Origin: Verrucomicrobiota bacterium
GTDB taxonomy: Bacteria > Verrucomicrobiota > Verrucomicrobiia > Opitutales > Seribacteraceae
Length of the DNA stretch: 11,673 nt
Assembly (NCBI GenBank): GCA_014382645.1
Contig: JACNJI010000312.1
Span: forward strand, 1 to 11,673
Reading direction: 5' to 3'
Below, in pieces: positions 1 to 8,219 of the stretch. Made by a program: the position numbers and the translations under genes. How positions within the stretch are numbered: the first letter of the stretch is position 1; each line of letters begins with the position of its first letter. The notes below the pieces were generated by a model. The model had not been told where the DNA came from and did not search any database. It saw only the letters and a list, made by a program, of their open reading frames with translations.

Positions 1-1415
1 TAGGTCTCGCCGGGTTGCTTGCTCAAGACGGTCTCTTGGCTTCCGACGACCCTACCAACTTCAGCGGCAAGACCCCTATTCGGCCAAACATCGATCCTGA
101 CAACCCGTACGCCCCCCGGCCACCTCATTACAAAGCCCCGGCTAAGCAGGTCCTTGTGATCTATTGTCCCGGGGCGGTCAGTCACGTCGATACCTTCGAC
201 TATAAGCCCGGGCTGACCAAGTATCATGGCCAGAAGCCTCCCGGCCTACCTGCCGTCACTTTCGAAGGTCCTTCCGGCAACATCGCGAAGCCTTTTTGGG
301 ACTTCAAGCCTCGTGGGCAAAGTGGAAAAATGACTTCGGAGTTATTGCCTCGTCTCGGCGACTTGGCCGATGATTTCTGTTTTCTCCATGGCCTTCACAC
401 CCAGACTAGCGCCCACCCGCAAGGGGAGAATTTCTTCAACACCGGATTTACGATGGAGGGCTTCCCCTCCTTCGGTGCTTGGGTCACCTATGCTCTCGGC
501 TCGGAGAATGCGGAACTACCCGCCTTTGTCGCGATCAATGATCCGCGCGGCCCAGCCCGCTCGGGCAAGAACAATTTCGGTAATGGGTTTTTACCGGCTG
601 CCTTTCAGGGTACCGACTTCAACGCAAAGAATCCGCCCGCGAACTTGGCCCGTCCGGTGTCTTACGCACCGGACGACGATCGCTCCACGGTAGACCTGCT
701 GAAGCGTCTCAACGACAGGCACCTCAAAACATACCCTGGCGACGCCAACTTGGCTGCTCGTATTGCAAGCTACGAGTTAGCCGGTCGTATGCAGACCTCG
801 GTGCCCGAGGTGATGGAAGTTTCCGGGGAACCTCATTCCATTCAACGCGAATACGGCACAGGAGATGGGAGTAACTTGAAACGCGAATATGCCAAGAACT
901 GTATCTTGGCTCGCCGACTTATTGAGAAAGGGGTTCGGGTGGTTCAGCTTTTCAACGGAAGCGATCCCTCCGGTGGCAACGGCATCACAAACTGGGATTC
1001 GCATTCCAATATACTCAAGACCCATGCTATGCAGGCGGAAATCATGGACCAACCAACCGCCGCACTCATTCATGATTTGAAGCGCCGTGGATTGCTCAAC
1101 CACACCCTGATCGTTTGGTGCACCGAGTTCGGTCGTATGCCTTTTCTTCAAGGCAATGGCACCGGACGCGATCACAATCCGGATGCCTTCACCTGTTTCC
1201 TCGCCGGCGCTGGAGTGAAGAAGGCTTTCACTCACGGCGAGAGCGACGAGTTCGGTTTCAAGGCGGTGACTGGTCGCACCTCCATTTACGATTTCAATGC
1301 CACTGTCTTGCATCTCATGGGCTTGGACCACGAACGCCTGACCTATTACCATAATGGTCTTGAGCGCCGCCTGACCAATGTCCACGGGCATGTCGTGCCT
1401 GAAGTTTTGTCTTGA
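1..1415 (+). CDS. DUF1501 family exported protein, 5' end outside window
   Basis: The reading frame is open to the left edge (first full codon at 3), and the residues before the TTG at 15 read GLAG, so that TTG is probably internal and the true start lies outside. The visible start (GLAGLLAQDGLLA) resembles the end of the Tat-type signal found in DUF1501 proteins. Numbering from the TTG, the hydrophobic strand and CPG segment lie at 46-53, SHVDTFD at 56-62, WDSHSN at 327-332, an alkaline-phosphatase-fold-like VWCTEFGRMP at 367-376, GRDHNP at 384-389, and a C-terminal YYHNGLERRLTNVHG near 444-458. These are typical of DUF1501, which is sulfatase-like in fold and has no settled biochemical role. 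In planctomycetes and verrucomicrobia such genes usually follow a DUF1549/DUF1553 gene, which would lie just left of the window. About 470 visible residues is close to full family length, so little is missing. Family call is firm; function is unknown. Confidence 0.92.
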   Translation, partial: GLAGLLAQDGLLASDDPTNFSGKTPIRPNIDPDNPYAPRPPHYKAPAKQVLVIYCPGAVSHVDTFDYKPGLTKYHGQKPPGLPAVTFEGPSGNIAKPFWDFKPRGQSGKMTSELLPRLGDLADDFCFLHGLHTQTSAHPQGENFFNTGFTMEGFPSFGAWVTYALGSENAELPAFVAINDPRGPARSGKNNFGNGFLPAAFQGTDFNAKNPPANLARPVSYAPDDDRSTVDLLKRLNDRHLKTYPGDANLAARIASYELAGRMQTSVPEVMEVSGEPHSIQREYGTGDGSNLKREYAKNCILARRLIEKGVRVVQLFNGSDPSGGNGITNWDSHSNILKTHAMQAEIMDQPTAALIHDLKRRGLLNHTLIVWCTEFGRMPFLQGNGTGRDHNPDAFTCFLAGAGVKKAFTHGESDEFGFKAVTGRTSIYDFNATVLHLMGLDHERLTYYHNGLERRLTNVHGHVVPEVLS

Positions 1416-1429
1416 GGGGAACTCTCGCC

Positions 1430-1482
1430 TTCCCCACTTTGCCGGAGGCAAGAGGGAATAGCTTTTTGCTTCATTCAAAGCT
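1430..1482. terminator. Probable bidirectional terminator between convergent genes
   Basis: It starts 15 bp after the DUF1501 stop. An inner stem TTGCC-GGA-GGCAA (1439-1451) is extended by an outer stem TTCCC (1430-1434) with GGGAA (1454-1458), followed by TAGCTTTTTGC, as in a rho-independent terminator for the plus strand. A second stem AGCTTT (1460-1465) with AAAGCT (1477-1482) could serve the minus-strand gene ending at 1525. Called from hand pairing only; no folding energy was computed. Confidence 0.55.
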
Positions 1483-1524
1483 TGGGGTGATAGGTTCTCC
1501 TCTACGAATTTCCCCTTTTGTGAT

Positions 1525-3681
1525 TTATCGTAAAGGTGAGAAGTCCAAGGCCTTGAGGTAGAGCCTTTCGGGGGGGCGAGCCAGTAATTTACCATTCACT
1601 TGTGATTCTCGGGCAACCTTTTTCCACTCGGGGTCCCGACCGAAGGCCTCCCAGTTGAGGTCGGCCTGCTTGCGGTCGGCGTGGTGGACGAGGCAGACTA
1701 GGGTGTTGTTGCTGTCCGGTCGGTCGAAGGGTGTCGAGTAACTGACGTTGTGGATGCCATGCCTGTTGAACAGGCTGGTTGTGTGCTTGCGGAAACGGGC
1801 GTTGAGCGCGGGTAGCTTTCCCGGGTTCACCACATAGGTGCGCAACTCGAAGGTTCCCCCCGGTTTGGCGATCTCATTTTTTGTGGGTGCGGAATAATCG
1901 TTTGGCGTTAGGAAGATGCTGGTCGGTTTTTCCGAAAGCAGTCCTTGGAATTCGGGCTTGTCCATGACCCTCTCCCATTCCTTGTCGTTGAAGAAATTTG
2001 TCCAGTTGCGGTAGGCCTCGTATCGTGAGGGATGCTTAAGCAGGTATACGAACTTCCGCCTTTTTTTGACCGACCCATCTGTCGGAATCCAATAGCCTAG
2101 GGCGTTCAATCCGTGTTTTTTAAAGATCCGGTCGGTGTGCTCGCGGAAGCGCTTTACAAGGTGCTGAAACCTACCTTCGCTTGCCTGATAGATTCGCAAT
2201 TCGTATAGTGGACCCTCGAGAAGTCGGTCAGCGGGCTTTGCTAGGGCGACCGAGGGCTGAGCGTCTCGTCCCTTTCTCAAGCCCAATCCGACCTCTTCCG
2301 GGGCGTAAAAAACCCAGGCCATGTCGTCCGAAATCTTCCTGCTCGAGTCATGCCCTCCGATGAAGATCCCTTTGTCCTCGAAGGGCGAAGGGCAAAAGGC
2401 CCGCGGTGAAACCAAGGTTGTCTTGCCGTTCGCGTAGGCATTGTTTACCTCCAACACTTTGTAGCTCAGGTCGGGGTAGCGGATGGCATACAGGGCCCCT
2501 GCATAGAGGGCGCTTCCTTTCCATTTCAAATGGTGCTTCCCCTTGATGTTCCCCTGAAACCCGATGAGGTGTACGGTTTTTCCGGAAGCAGGATCGGTGA
2601 ATGGATACGCCATGTTGTGAGCCCCCAAGGTATAGGAAACCTCGACTCCGAGTTTCTTCCTCATGAGTTCCATGATCATGGCCTCGTCGTGAACCGAGTA
2701 CCCCCCTTTGCCATCCGGATCAAGACGCTTGACCTGACTTTTCGATCGATCGCCCGGGGCCCAGAGAAATAAGAGCGATTGCCCTTTGCCTCTTGGGTTG
2801 TCAATGGCGGTCAGGCCACGGATGCCCCCGACGTCTGTATCCGTATCCTCGTTCAGGTCGATGACCTTTTCGTAGGTAGGCCGGGTTCCGTCCATTCTCC
2901 GGAATATTGCTCCTCCCTCGGAAAACAAAAGGGAGCCGTTGGCCTGGACGATTCCGAGTGGCCGAGTGTGGAGGAAGCCGCCCTCGGGAAAGGGGAATTC
3001 CAAGTGAGGGTTCCACCTAACCTTTCCCGGGAGGGAAGGGTCGTAAACCCCGGACGCGATGCCTGGGTTTCCGAGTGACAAGAACAGGTGCTCGATCCCG
3101 GTTCTCTTGTCCAAGTAAACCTCCATGTCCCTCGGTACCCAGCGGATTCCGCCTGTATTCGCCCCGTGCCTGACCAAGGTGTGAACCCAAGCCCCCTTCT
3201 CGTCATCCCTAGTCCAGGAGGAGACGGCTCCGCCTCGCTCGAAGTTAGCGCCTGCCGCCATCACTAGCAAGTTTTGAGGCTGGGGTAGGGGGTTGCCCGT
3301 TGCATCGCGGGTGAAGGTGACGGACTTGAGGATGTTCCCTTTCATATAGGCCAACCCGCGGTCATTGGACTTGCCCATATCCAAGTCGACCTGCCATTCC
3401 GCATCGAGCGAATCGAGACGAAGCACCTGGGCCGATTGTTTTTGACCGTCGGGAGGGATCATCCAATGGGCATCCACCCAGTATCCGTTGGATGCGTAGA
3501 GTTTTCCCTTGTGAGACACAAGATGCATGATCTCGGAACCGCCTGCGTAGGCTCCCTTCTCATCGAGATATCCTGCATCGTAGCTCTGTCTCCAGCGGAC
3601 TTGCGAATCAGGTTCGGTCTCTTTTGCTTGAATCGATACGAGGAGCGTGAAGAGAACGGACACCCGGGTGGGGTAGGGCAT
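1525..3681 (-). CDS. Exported protein: large unassigned N-terminal domain plus two C-terminal NIPSNAP domains
   Basis: I place the start at the ATG at 3681 (718 residues), not at the TTG five codons upstream, because the ATG opens directly into a compact signal peptide (about residues 1-19, ending SIQA). No Shine-Dalgarno is visible at either. Residues of about 25-465 form a domain I cannot assign. It has many short strand-like segments, Gly/Trp-rich turns and phrases such as GGHDSSRKISDDMAWVFY, which suggest a beta-propeller-like fold. Two NIPSNAP domains follow at about 492-597 (opening YELRIY) and 611-711 (opening FELRTY). Each has the family pattern RFR.HT..(I/L)F..HG followed by a Trp-rich helix and DPEWKK-type segment. 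NIPSNAP domains are dimeric alpha-beta barrel folds of uncertain function; an exported version acts outside the cytoplasm. The gene lies 28 bp downstream of the other NIPSNAP gene, with which it shares homologous domains, so co-transcription is likely. It is intact. What the N-terminal domain binds or does is unknown. Confidence 0.85.
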   Translation of the reverse strand: MPYPTRVSVLFTLLVSIQAKETEPDSQVRWRQSYDAGYLDEKGAYAGGSEIMHLVSHKGKLYASNGYWVDAHWMIPPDGQKQSAQVLRLDSLDAEWQVDLDMGKSNDRGLAYMKGNILKSVTFTRDATGNPLPQPQNLLVMAAGANFERGGAVSSWTRDDEKGAWVHTLVRHGANTGGIRWVPRDMEVYLDKRTGIEHLFLSLGNPGIASGVYDPSLPGKVRWNPHLEFPFPEGGFLHTRPLGIVQANGSLLFSEGGAIFRRMDGTRPTYEKVIDLNEDTDTDVGGIRGLTAIDNPRGKGQSLLFLWAPGDRSKSQVKRLDPDGKGGYSVHDEAMIMELMRKKLGVEVSYTLGAHNMAYPFTDPASGKTVHLIGFQGNIKGKHHLKWKGSALYAGALYAIRYPDLSYKVLEVNNAYANGKTTLVSPRAFCPSPFEDKGIFIGGHDSSRKISDDMAWVFYAPEEVGLGLRKGRDAQPSVALAKPADRLLEGPLYELRIYQASEGRFQHLVKRFREHTDRIFKKHGLNALGYWIPTDGSVKKRRKFVYLLKHPSRYEAYRNWTNFFNDKEWERVMDKPEFQGLLSEKPTSIFLTPNDYSAPTKNEIAKPGGTFELRTYVVNPGKLPALNARFRKHTTSLFNRHGIHNVSYSTPFDRPDSNNTLVCLVHHADRKQADLNWEAFGRDPEWKKVARESQVNGKLLARPPERLYLKALDFSPLR

Positions 3682-3709
3682 GCGGAAGGAATTCAAGGGA
3701 GGGGAGGGA

Positions 3710-4447
3710 CTAGTGAATGGCGGAATAGTCCGTGGGCTTCATGTAAGTAGCTGCAGGAGGTTTAGCCAAGCGGCCGACACCCGATTGCTTGGCAGCCTTT
3801 TTCCATTCGGGGTCGGCAATAAAGTCCTTCCATGATTTCTTGGCGGCCTCGCGGTTGTCATGCTTGATGATATAGATGAGCGTATCCTTTGAATCCGGTT
3901 CGTCCATTGGGTGCCAATAAGCTACCGACTTCATTCCGTGCTTCTCGAAAATCCTGATCGTATGGTCCCTAAACCGGGCATCGAGTTTCCCCAGTTTCCC
4001 CTTGGCCGCCTTGTAGATGCGCAGTTCGAAGACATCGTCCTTCTCAGTCTTTCCGTTTTTCCAGTCGGTGGAGTAATCGGTTTCATTCATGTATACGGAG
4101 TCTGGCCGTTTCGCTAGTATTTTTCCGTCCACCTGTGATTCCCGAGCCACCTTTTTCCATGCAGGATCGCTACCAAATGCCTTCCATGATGCTTTGGCCG
4201 CATCCCTGCTCTCGTGCGTGATGACATAGATCAGAGTGTTCTTTGATTTTTCCCCGTCGGTGGGCACCCAGTATCCAACAGACTTGATTCCGTGTTTATT
4301 GAACAAGCCCAGGGTGTGGTCGCGAAAGCGGGCATTGAGGTTGTCCAGTTTGCCGGGGTTGGTGACATAAGTCCGGAGCTCGTGCACTGCTCCGAAGGAA
4401 AATTGTCCTAGAAGGCAGGTTACGAGCAAGGTGGTGAATCTTTTCAT
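3710..4447 (-). CDS. Exported tandem NIPSNAP-domain protein
   Basis: A 245-residue protein with a clear signal peptide (MKRFTTLLVT..., cleavage likely after FGA at about residue 20), so it is periplasmic or secreted. The mature part is two NIPSNAP domains only: residues about 22-122 (opening HELRTY) and 139-238 (opening FELRIY). Both show ARFRDHT, then (G/R)(L/I)F.KHG, then V.YW.P, then W.(A/D)F..DP.WKK. The first domain matches the last domain of the downstream gene without gaps, with about 60 of 104 positions identical by my hand count. The second resembles the downstream gene's first NIPSNAP domain. It is the first gene of a probable two-gene unit (28 bp gap). No Shine-Dalgarno is visible before the ATG, and a TATAAT lies close upstream, which may mean a very short leader. 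Substrate or ligand is not known for such proteins, and heme or metabolite binding cannot be read from the sequence. Confidence 0.9.
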   Translation of the reverse strand: MKRFTTLLVTCLLGQFSFGAVHELRTYVTNPGKLDNLNARFRDHTLGLFNKHGIKSVGYWVPTDGEKSKNTLIYVITHESRDAAKASWKAFGSDPAWKKVARESQVDGKILAKRPDSVYMNETDYSTDWKNGKTEKDDVFELRIYKAAKGKLGKLDARFRDHTIRIFEKHGMKSVAYWHPMDEPDSKDTLIYIIKHDNREAAKKSWKDFIADPEWKKAAKQSGVGRLAKPPAATYMKPTDYSAIH

Positions 4448-4458
4448 GACGGCGATTT

Positions 4459-4464
4459 ATTATA
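4459..4464 (-). promoter_or_regulatory. Possible -10 box for the NIPSNAP gene pair
   Basis: On the minus strand a perfect TATAAT sits 11 bp before the ATG at 4447, implying a near-leaderless transcript. No convincing -35 element is found about 17 bp upstream (the position reads ACCCAC). Weak evidence; AT-rich spacers give such matches by chance. The rest of the 4448-4592 spacer holds nothing else I recognise. Confidence 0.25.
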
Positions 4465-4592
4465 TTGTGATCGGATTAAGCGTGGGTGGGTCATTCATGC
4501 CCTAGGAAGAAAAGATTTCAACGATCAAAGCCAGTACTTAATGAAATATTGAGCCAAGCTGGAGGGTCTACCTGAATATGTCAGAAGGGAAT

Positions 4593-5075
4593 TCAAAAAT
4601 GAAGACCAATCATGTAGTGATCTCCTTCCTTGGAATCGGCATAACCTATTACCGGGCCTACCTCGTATTCGCCTACCTCAAATCCGTAGCTCGCCTCAAG
4701 GTGGGTGGCGTAGTGATTTTCCCAACCATCTTCCTCGTCTGCCCAGACGATTCCTGGTGACAGGCTGAGTGCCAAGTGTTTCATTGGGAAAAAAGTCAAG
4801 GTGGCCATTAGGCTATGATGGGTGTGATCGGCGAAGATCGTCTCGAAACCAAGCCCGACGCCAAGTCGCTCGAGGAATTCAGAACCGTCGAGACGCTTCA
4901 GCAGGTGGAGATGAACCGAGGGTGCCGATTCCTTTTCTGCTTTTAGCCTTACGTGGGAGAGGGAGAGCCCAAGCTCCCTTTTGTGATGGTGTTGATCCTC
5001 TTTTTCTGCCTTTACGAAAAAAGGGAGCGAAGCGAGCATGATCGAAATGAGGCAAAGAATAGAAGACGATTTCAT
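4593..5075 (-). CDS. Small exported beta-barrel-like protein, unknown function
   Basis: A 160-residue protein with a strong signal peptide (hydrophobic core ILCLISIMLASLPFF, cleavage after VKA at about 23). The mature protein opens with a charged, His-rich stretch (EKEDQHHHKREL). Alternating strand patterns follow: GVGLGFETIF (72-81), HHSLMATLTFFP (86-97), HLALSLSPGIVW (100-111), THLEASYGFEV (124-134), YEVGPVIGYA (137-146). The last strand (YMIGLHF) ends in a terminal Phe. A final strand ending in Phe is the usual signal for outer-membrane barrel assembly, so an outer-membrane or periplasmic barrel of about eight strands is the best guess. The start is the ATG at 5075 with no clear Shine-Dalgarno. 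It lies 62 bp beyond the hydrolase gene on the same strand. That spacer carries a small inverted repeat, GCAAT-TAG-ATTGC (5105-5117), of unknown meaning. I know of no assigned function. Confidence 0.75.
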   Translation of the reverse strand: MKSSSILCLISIMLASLPFFVKAEKEDQHHHKRELGLSLSHVRLKAEKESAPSVHLHLLKRLDGSEFLERLGVGLGFETIFADHTHHSLMATLTFFPMKHLALSLSPGIVWADEEDGWENHYATHLEASYGFEVGEYEVGPVIGYADSKEGDHYMIGLHF

Positions 5076-5137
5076 AATTTAAAAGAATCCAAATAAGCCT
5101 TAACGCAATTAGATTGCAATAAGAAATTGGCTTCAAA

Positions 5138-7204
5138 TTAATCTTTCTTAAAATGCTTGGGTCGGGGAATGTATTCTCCGCCTTCCCAGCGCAATTTGCG
5201 AAAGCGATCCACCTTTGACGAGGTCGCCGTGACATTCTCTGCGGCAAAGGCTTTGTCCGTCGAGTGATAATATCTGCTGTTCCAGCCGCTGACGTTGCTG
5301 GGAATGGACACGGTCGTACTAGTCTGGCCGCCCGCTTTCGGCATGCGGCTCTTGTGCTCGCGACTCTGCGCTTCGGCGTCGCGGAATTTTACCGTGACCA
5401 CCTTATGCCAGTCGTCGAGCTTCTCGCCATGGACGTTCTCGAAGTCGTTCGGCTTCATGCGCAGAGTTTGCCAGCCCGCCTTCTCGAATTGGAAGTAGCC
5501 ATAATAGAGAAACTGTCCGTTGTTTTGGCCCCTGAAGCGACGTCGGATCTCGATGCCGATCCAGCTCTCTGCCGCCGGCGAGTTGACGTCTATCACTAGT
5601 TCACTGCCTTTTGGCCCGATCCAGCGCGGGTCTACTAGCTTGCGGGTTTCGATCATCCAGTTCTTCGGCTTATCGAGGTTGCCGACCCAGTCGTGCAGAC
5701 CACGCGAGAAGTCGTCGATTAGCCGCTGCGGCTTTTCGGTCGGCTTGACGCCCGCAGCCGTCAATTCGTCGGGAATGGCTCGGTGATAGGTACTGCTGAC
5801 CAGGAGGCCGGTTGTGCCGACCGTGTTCGGTGACTTGAAGTTGTGCTCAATGTCGTAGGTGACATTGGCGTAGGCAAACAGTGGTTCGTCGTCGTAGAAG
5901 GTCGGGCACCGACCCTCCCAAACGCCGTTGTCCGTCTCCACTGCCACGGCGTCTGCCCAGTAGCGCAGTTGCGGCTGACGCCCATAGCTGTAATAGATAT
6001 TCACCGAGCGAATCGGCAGTTTGCAATCTGCGTCCGACCGGACGCGAAAGCGTGGTACCCTGTCAGTCGTCTTCAGGATAAGCTCGCCCTGCGGTGTGCG
6101 CGGGAAAATGAAACCTGTCCTCTTTAGATGCTGCTCGAACCACATCTTGTCGGCGATGGCGGCCTCTGGGCTGGAACTGTGATTATAATGGGCGGGCATC
6201 ACGAGCCGTTTGTCGACTCCCGGGGGCATAGAGTTCATGGCTCGCACAACGTTGTCGGTAGGGGAATTAAAGTCGTTGGAAGCGGCCAGAAAGAGCAGAG
6301 GAGCATGCATGGCTTTCCAGTTCGCATCGCAACTGACGGTATCGAGAAAGAGCTGCTGCTGTGCTTTGTCCTCCATCCCTTCGTTGCCACGAGTATTCTG
6401 GACTAACCAAGGATAGTCCTCCCACCAGAATCCAGATCCGCCCATCGAGGGCACGACGGCCTTGAGGCGGGGATCGGTGGCTGTGCGGATGGTCATAACT
6501 CCCCCGGTGGAGTGTCCCCTAAATCCGAGTTTGGCGGGATCTACCTCGGGGCGACTCTGAAGAAAGGTCAACGCTCGGCGCATTCCCACCATTCGAAGGT
6601 ACATGGCCTCGTTTCTCGGGCTGAGGATGTCGTCGATGGTATTCGGACCTGGTGCTAGACGTCCCTTTCCGTAGCGAACATCGGGCTTTCTCATCGCAGG
6701 ATTAAATGAGCCATAGTACGTATTTGGCAAACCTTCGAATCGTTTATCCCAAGGCTGGGCTCCATTGTTGGGGCAAAAGGCAGCATAGCCATTCATTGCC
6801 CAGTTCTTGGGTCCGCCAATCGATGCCTTTTGCCCGCCTCCATGACAGACGACTAGAGCCGGCAGGTCTCGATCGTATTTGCCTTTCGGGGCGGCGTAGA
6901 AACCCGCGAGCTTCAGCATCTCTCCCTTGAATTTTCCGATGTTAAATCGAACAAGGCGAAGTGTCACATCATGTTCCTCCCATGTTTTGAGAACTTCGGT
7001 TTCTAGAGAAGTGCTCTTGTTCATGGCGGGAAAATCGGCCCAGAGCTCTTCGAGGTTTTGAGGAATCTTTGGCTCTGAGAATGCCATCGAACCCGCGAAT
7101 GCTAGGCATGCAAACCCTAGTGATCTTGCCCAAGCAGGAGAAATGAAACCAAAGGCAAACAATGATAGAAGAAACAAGTGAATCATAGAAAAAAACTTTA
7201 CCAT
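5138..7204 (-). CDS. Exported alpha/beta hydrolase (acetyl-xylan-esterase/dienelactone-hydrolase-like) with C-terminal beta domain
   Basis: A 688-residue exported hydrolase, probably an esterase acting on acylated polysaccharide or a similar ester. The catalytic domain covers about 60-370. HGGG at 121-124 fits an oxyanion-hole segment, and the nucleophile elbow GHSTGG at 230-235 puts the catalytic Ser at 232. GSGFWWEDYPW follows near 256-266; ASNDF near 308-312 supplies the likely acid (Asp311), and AHYNH at 338-342 the likely His. Residues 370-480 form a linker domain with PQGELILKT and YYSYGRQPQLRYW segments. Residues of about 495-610 (opening LIDDFSRGLHDW) look like a beta-sandwich, possibly carbohydrate-binding module. 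The start at 7204 is preceded by TAAGGT, a weak ribosome site. Two hydrophobic stretches precede the mature part, 4-24 (ending PAWA) and 29-41 (ending AFS). The gene is intact and separated by 165 bp from the upstream EF-hand gene, so it may have its own promoter. The natural substrate cannot be deduced. Confidence 0.88.
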   Translation of the reverse strand: MVKFFSMIHLFLLSLFAFGFISPAWARSLGFACLAFAGSMAFSEPKIPQNLEELWADFPAMNKSTSLETEVLKTWEEHDVTLRLVRFNIGKFKGEMLKLAGFYAAPKGKYDRDLPALVVCHGGGQKASIGGPKNWAMNGYAAFCPNNGAQPWDKRFEGLPNTYYGSFNPAMRKPDVRYGKGRLAPGPNTIDDILSPRNEAMYLRMVGMRRALTFLQSRPEVDPAKLGFRGHSTGGVMTIRTATDPRLKAVVPSMGGSGFWWEDYPWLVQNTRGNEGMEDKAQQQLFLDTVSCDANWKAMHAPLLFLAASNDFNSPTDNVVRAMNSMPPGVDKRLVMPAHYNHSSSPEAAIADKMWFEQHLKRTGFIFPRTPQGELILKTTDRVPRFRVRSDADCKLPIRSVNIYYSYGRQPQLRYWADAVAVETDNGVWEGRCPTFYDDEPLFAYANVTYDIEHNFKSPNTVGTTGLLVSSTYHRAIPDELTAAGVKPTEKPQRLIDDFSRGLHDWVGNLDKPKNWMIETRKLVDPRWIGPKGSELVIDVNSPAAESWIGIEIRRRFRGQNNGQFLYYGYFQFEKAGWQTLRMKPNDFENVHGEKLDDWHKVVTVKFRDAEAQSREHKSRMPKAGGQTSTTVSIPSNVSGWNSRYYHSTDKAFAAENVTATSSKVDRFRKLRWEGGEYIPRPKHFKKD

Positions 7205-7369
7205 GAATTTACCTTATATGATTTTGGAAAAGACCATTTTCTTCGATTTCAGAATTTTCAAATAGGGAAACCGCTATTGGTAGAGCTACAGCCTATTCTT
7301 TCCGAATCAAGGGGCGAAACATGAGCTTCTTTGACGGCGTCTTGGAGGAACTTGAATCTTGGGTAGGCT

Positions 7370-8212
7370 CTACTTGCGGCGCAAGGGAAATTTGCGATTT
7401 GAGATCGGCACGCGGATGGAGTTTAACTCTTTGCGATCCAAGGCTCCGTCTTTGTTGCGGTCTGCGTCACGTATAAGCCCGGACAATTCTTCCAGTTCGA
7501 CCTTCCCGTTTTTATTGGCGTCATATTGCATGAGGTGATCGGCTAACCCCGATCGACCGAATGGCGGGCCACCGGGCCGTTTCGTGAGATCCGTCGGTCG
7601 AGAGGAAGCTTTCTCTTGATTGGACTTTTCAAGCTCTGCCTTGCGTGCGGAAATTCGTTTTTCAGGTGACGGCCTGTCGTATCGGGCCCATTTTCCCCAG
7701 ACTTTCAAGTATTCCGGGATATGGAGGATGCCGTTTCTATCCGTGTCGAGATCCACAAAAACCTGTGCGGCCAATTTCTTGTCGGGCATGGCATGCTTGA
7801 TGAACTCCGTGCGCTCCACCTTGCCATCCTTGTTTGCGTCCATGGCTTGGACGATCGTCTTTGCCTCGTCGGTGATGATTCGATTAAGTACGTATTCGGC
7901 TCTCGATACGCATCCATCCCGATCGTTGTCGGAAGCATTGAATATTCCTGCCCGCGATTGCGGATTTAGGTATTTCCCGTTGTCGACGTACTCGACTTTC
8001 GAATGCCTGCCATCGTTGTTCTTGTCCGTAAAGTCGAAGAATCTCGAGTATCCCTCGATCTTCTGAAGATCGACCCCAGCTTCCATTTTCGCCCCGAGTG
8101 GACCCAAGGGGGTCCCCGGCTTAAAACCTTCCGGTCTGATTGATTTCGCACAGGTGGCATGAAGGGCAAGGAACAGTAAAATGGAGTGAGTGAGGGGGTG
8201 CAGGGCGTTCAT
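7370..8212 (-). CDS. Exported EF-hand calcium-binding protein with six loops
   Basis: A 280-residue protein with a signal peptide (hydrophobic ILLFLALHATC, cleavage near residue 22). It contains six canonical 12-residue EF-hand loops, each starting with Asp and ending with Glu: 63-74 (DKNNDGRHSKVE), 95-106 (DNDRDGCVSRAE), 125-136 (DANKDGKVERTE), 156-167 (DTDRNGILHIPE), 231-242 (DANKNGKVELEE) and 251-262 (DRNKDGALDRKE). A basic, Pro-rich linker (about 180-220) separates the first four from the last two, and the C-terminus is very basic (RKFPLRRK). Calcium binding outside the cytoplasm is a strong prediction; the partner is unknown. Its ATG lies only 7 bp after the stop of the FG-GAP gene, so the two are almost certainly co-transcribed. 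The 165-bp spacer behind it (7205-7369) shows no convincing terminator, only a 5-bp AATAG/CTATT pair near 7261-7278. Confidence 0.92.
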   Translation of the reverse strand: MNALHPLTHSILLFLALHATCAKSIRPEGFKPGTPLGPLGAKMEAGVDLQKIEGYSRFFDFTDKNNDGRHSKVEYVDNGKYLNPQSRAGIFNASDNDRDGCVSRAEYVLNRIITDEAKTIVQAMDANKDGKVERTEFIKHAMPDKKLAAQVFVDLDTDRNGILHIPEYLKVWGKWARYDRPSPEKRISARKAELEKSNQEKASSRPTDLTKRPGGPPFGRSGLADHLMQYDANKNGKVELEELSGLIRDADRNKDGALDRKELNSIRVPISNRKFPLRRK

Positions 8213-8219
8213 GGAATTG

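Noticed and set aside
777..1595. Long minus-strand open frame (272 codons) opposite the DUF1501 gene.
   Set aside because: It lies almost wholly antisense to a clearly conserved coding sequence and crosses the terminator region; its translation shows no signal peptide or recognisable motif.
3436..4760. Plus-strand open frames at 3436-3750, 3911-4117 and 4578-4760.
   Set aside because: Each runs antisense to well-supported minus-strand genes and shows no motif, signal or ribosome site of its own.
7373..7385. Perfect hairpin CTTGC-GGC-GCAAG as a terminator for the EF-hand gene.
   Set aside because: It lies within the last codons of the gene (coding for the basic tail) and has no T-run after it on the minus strand.
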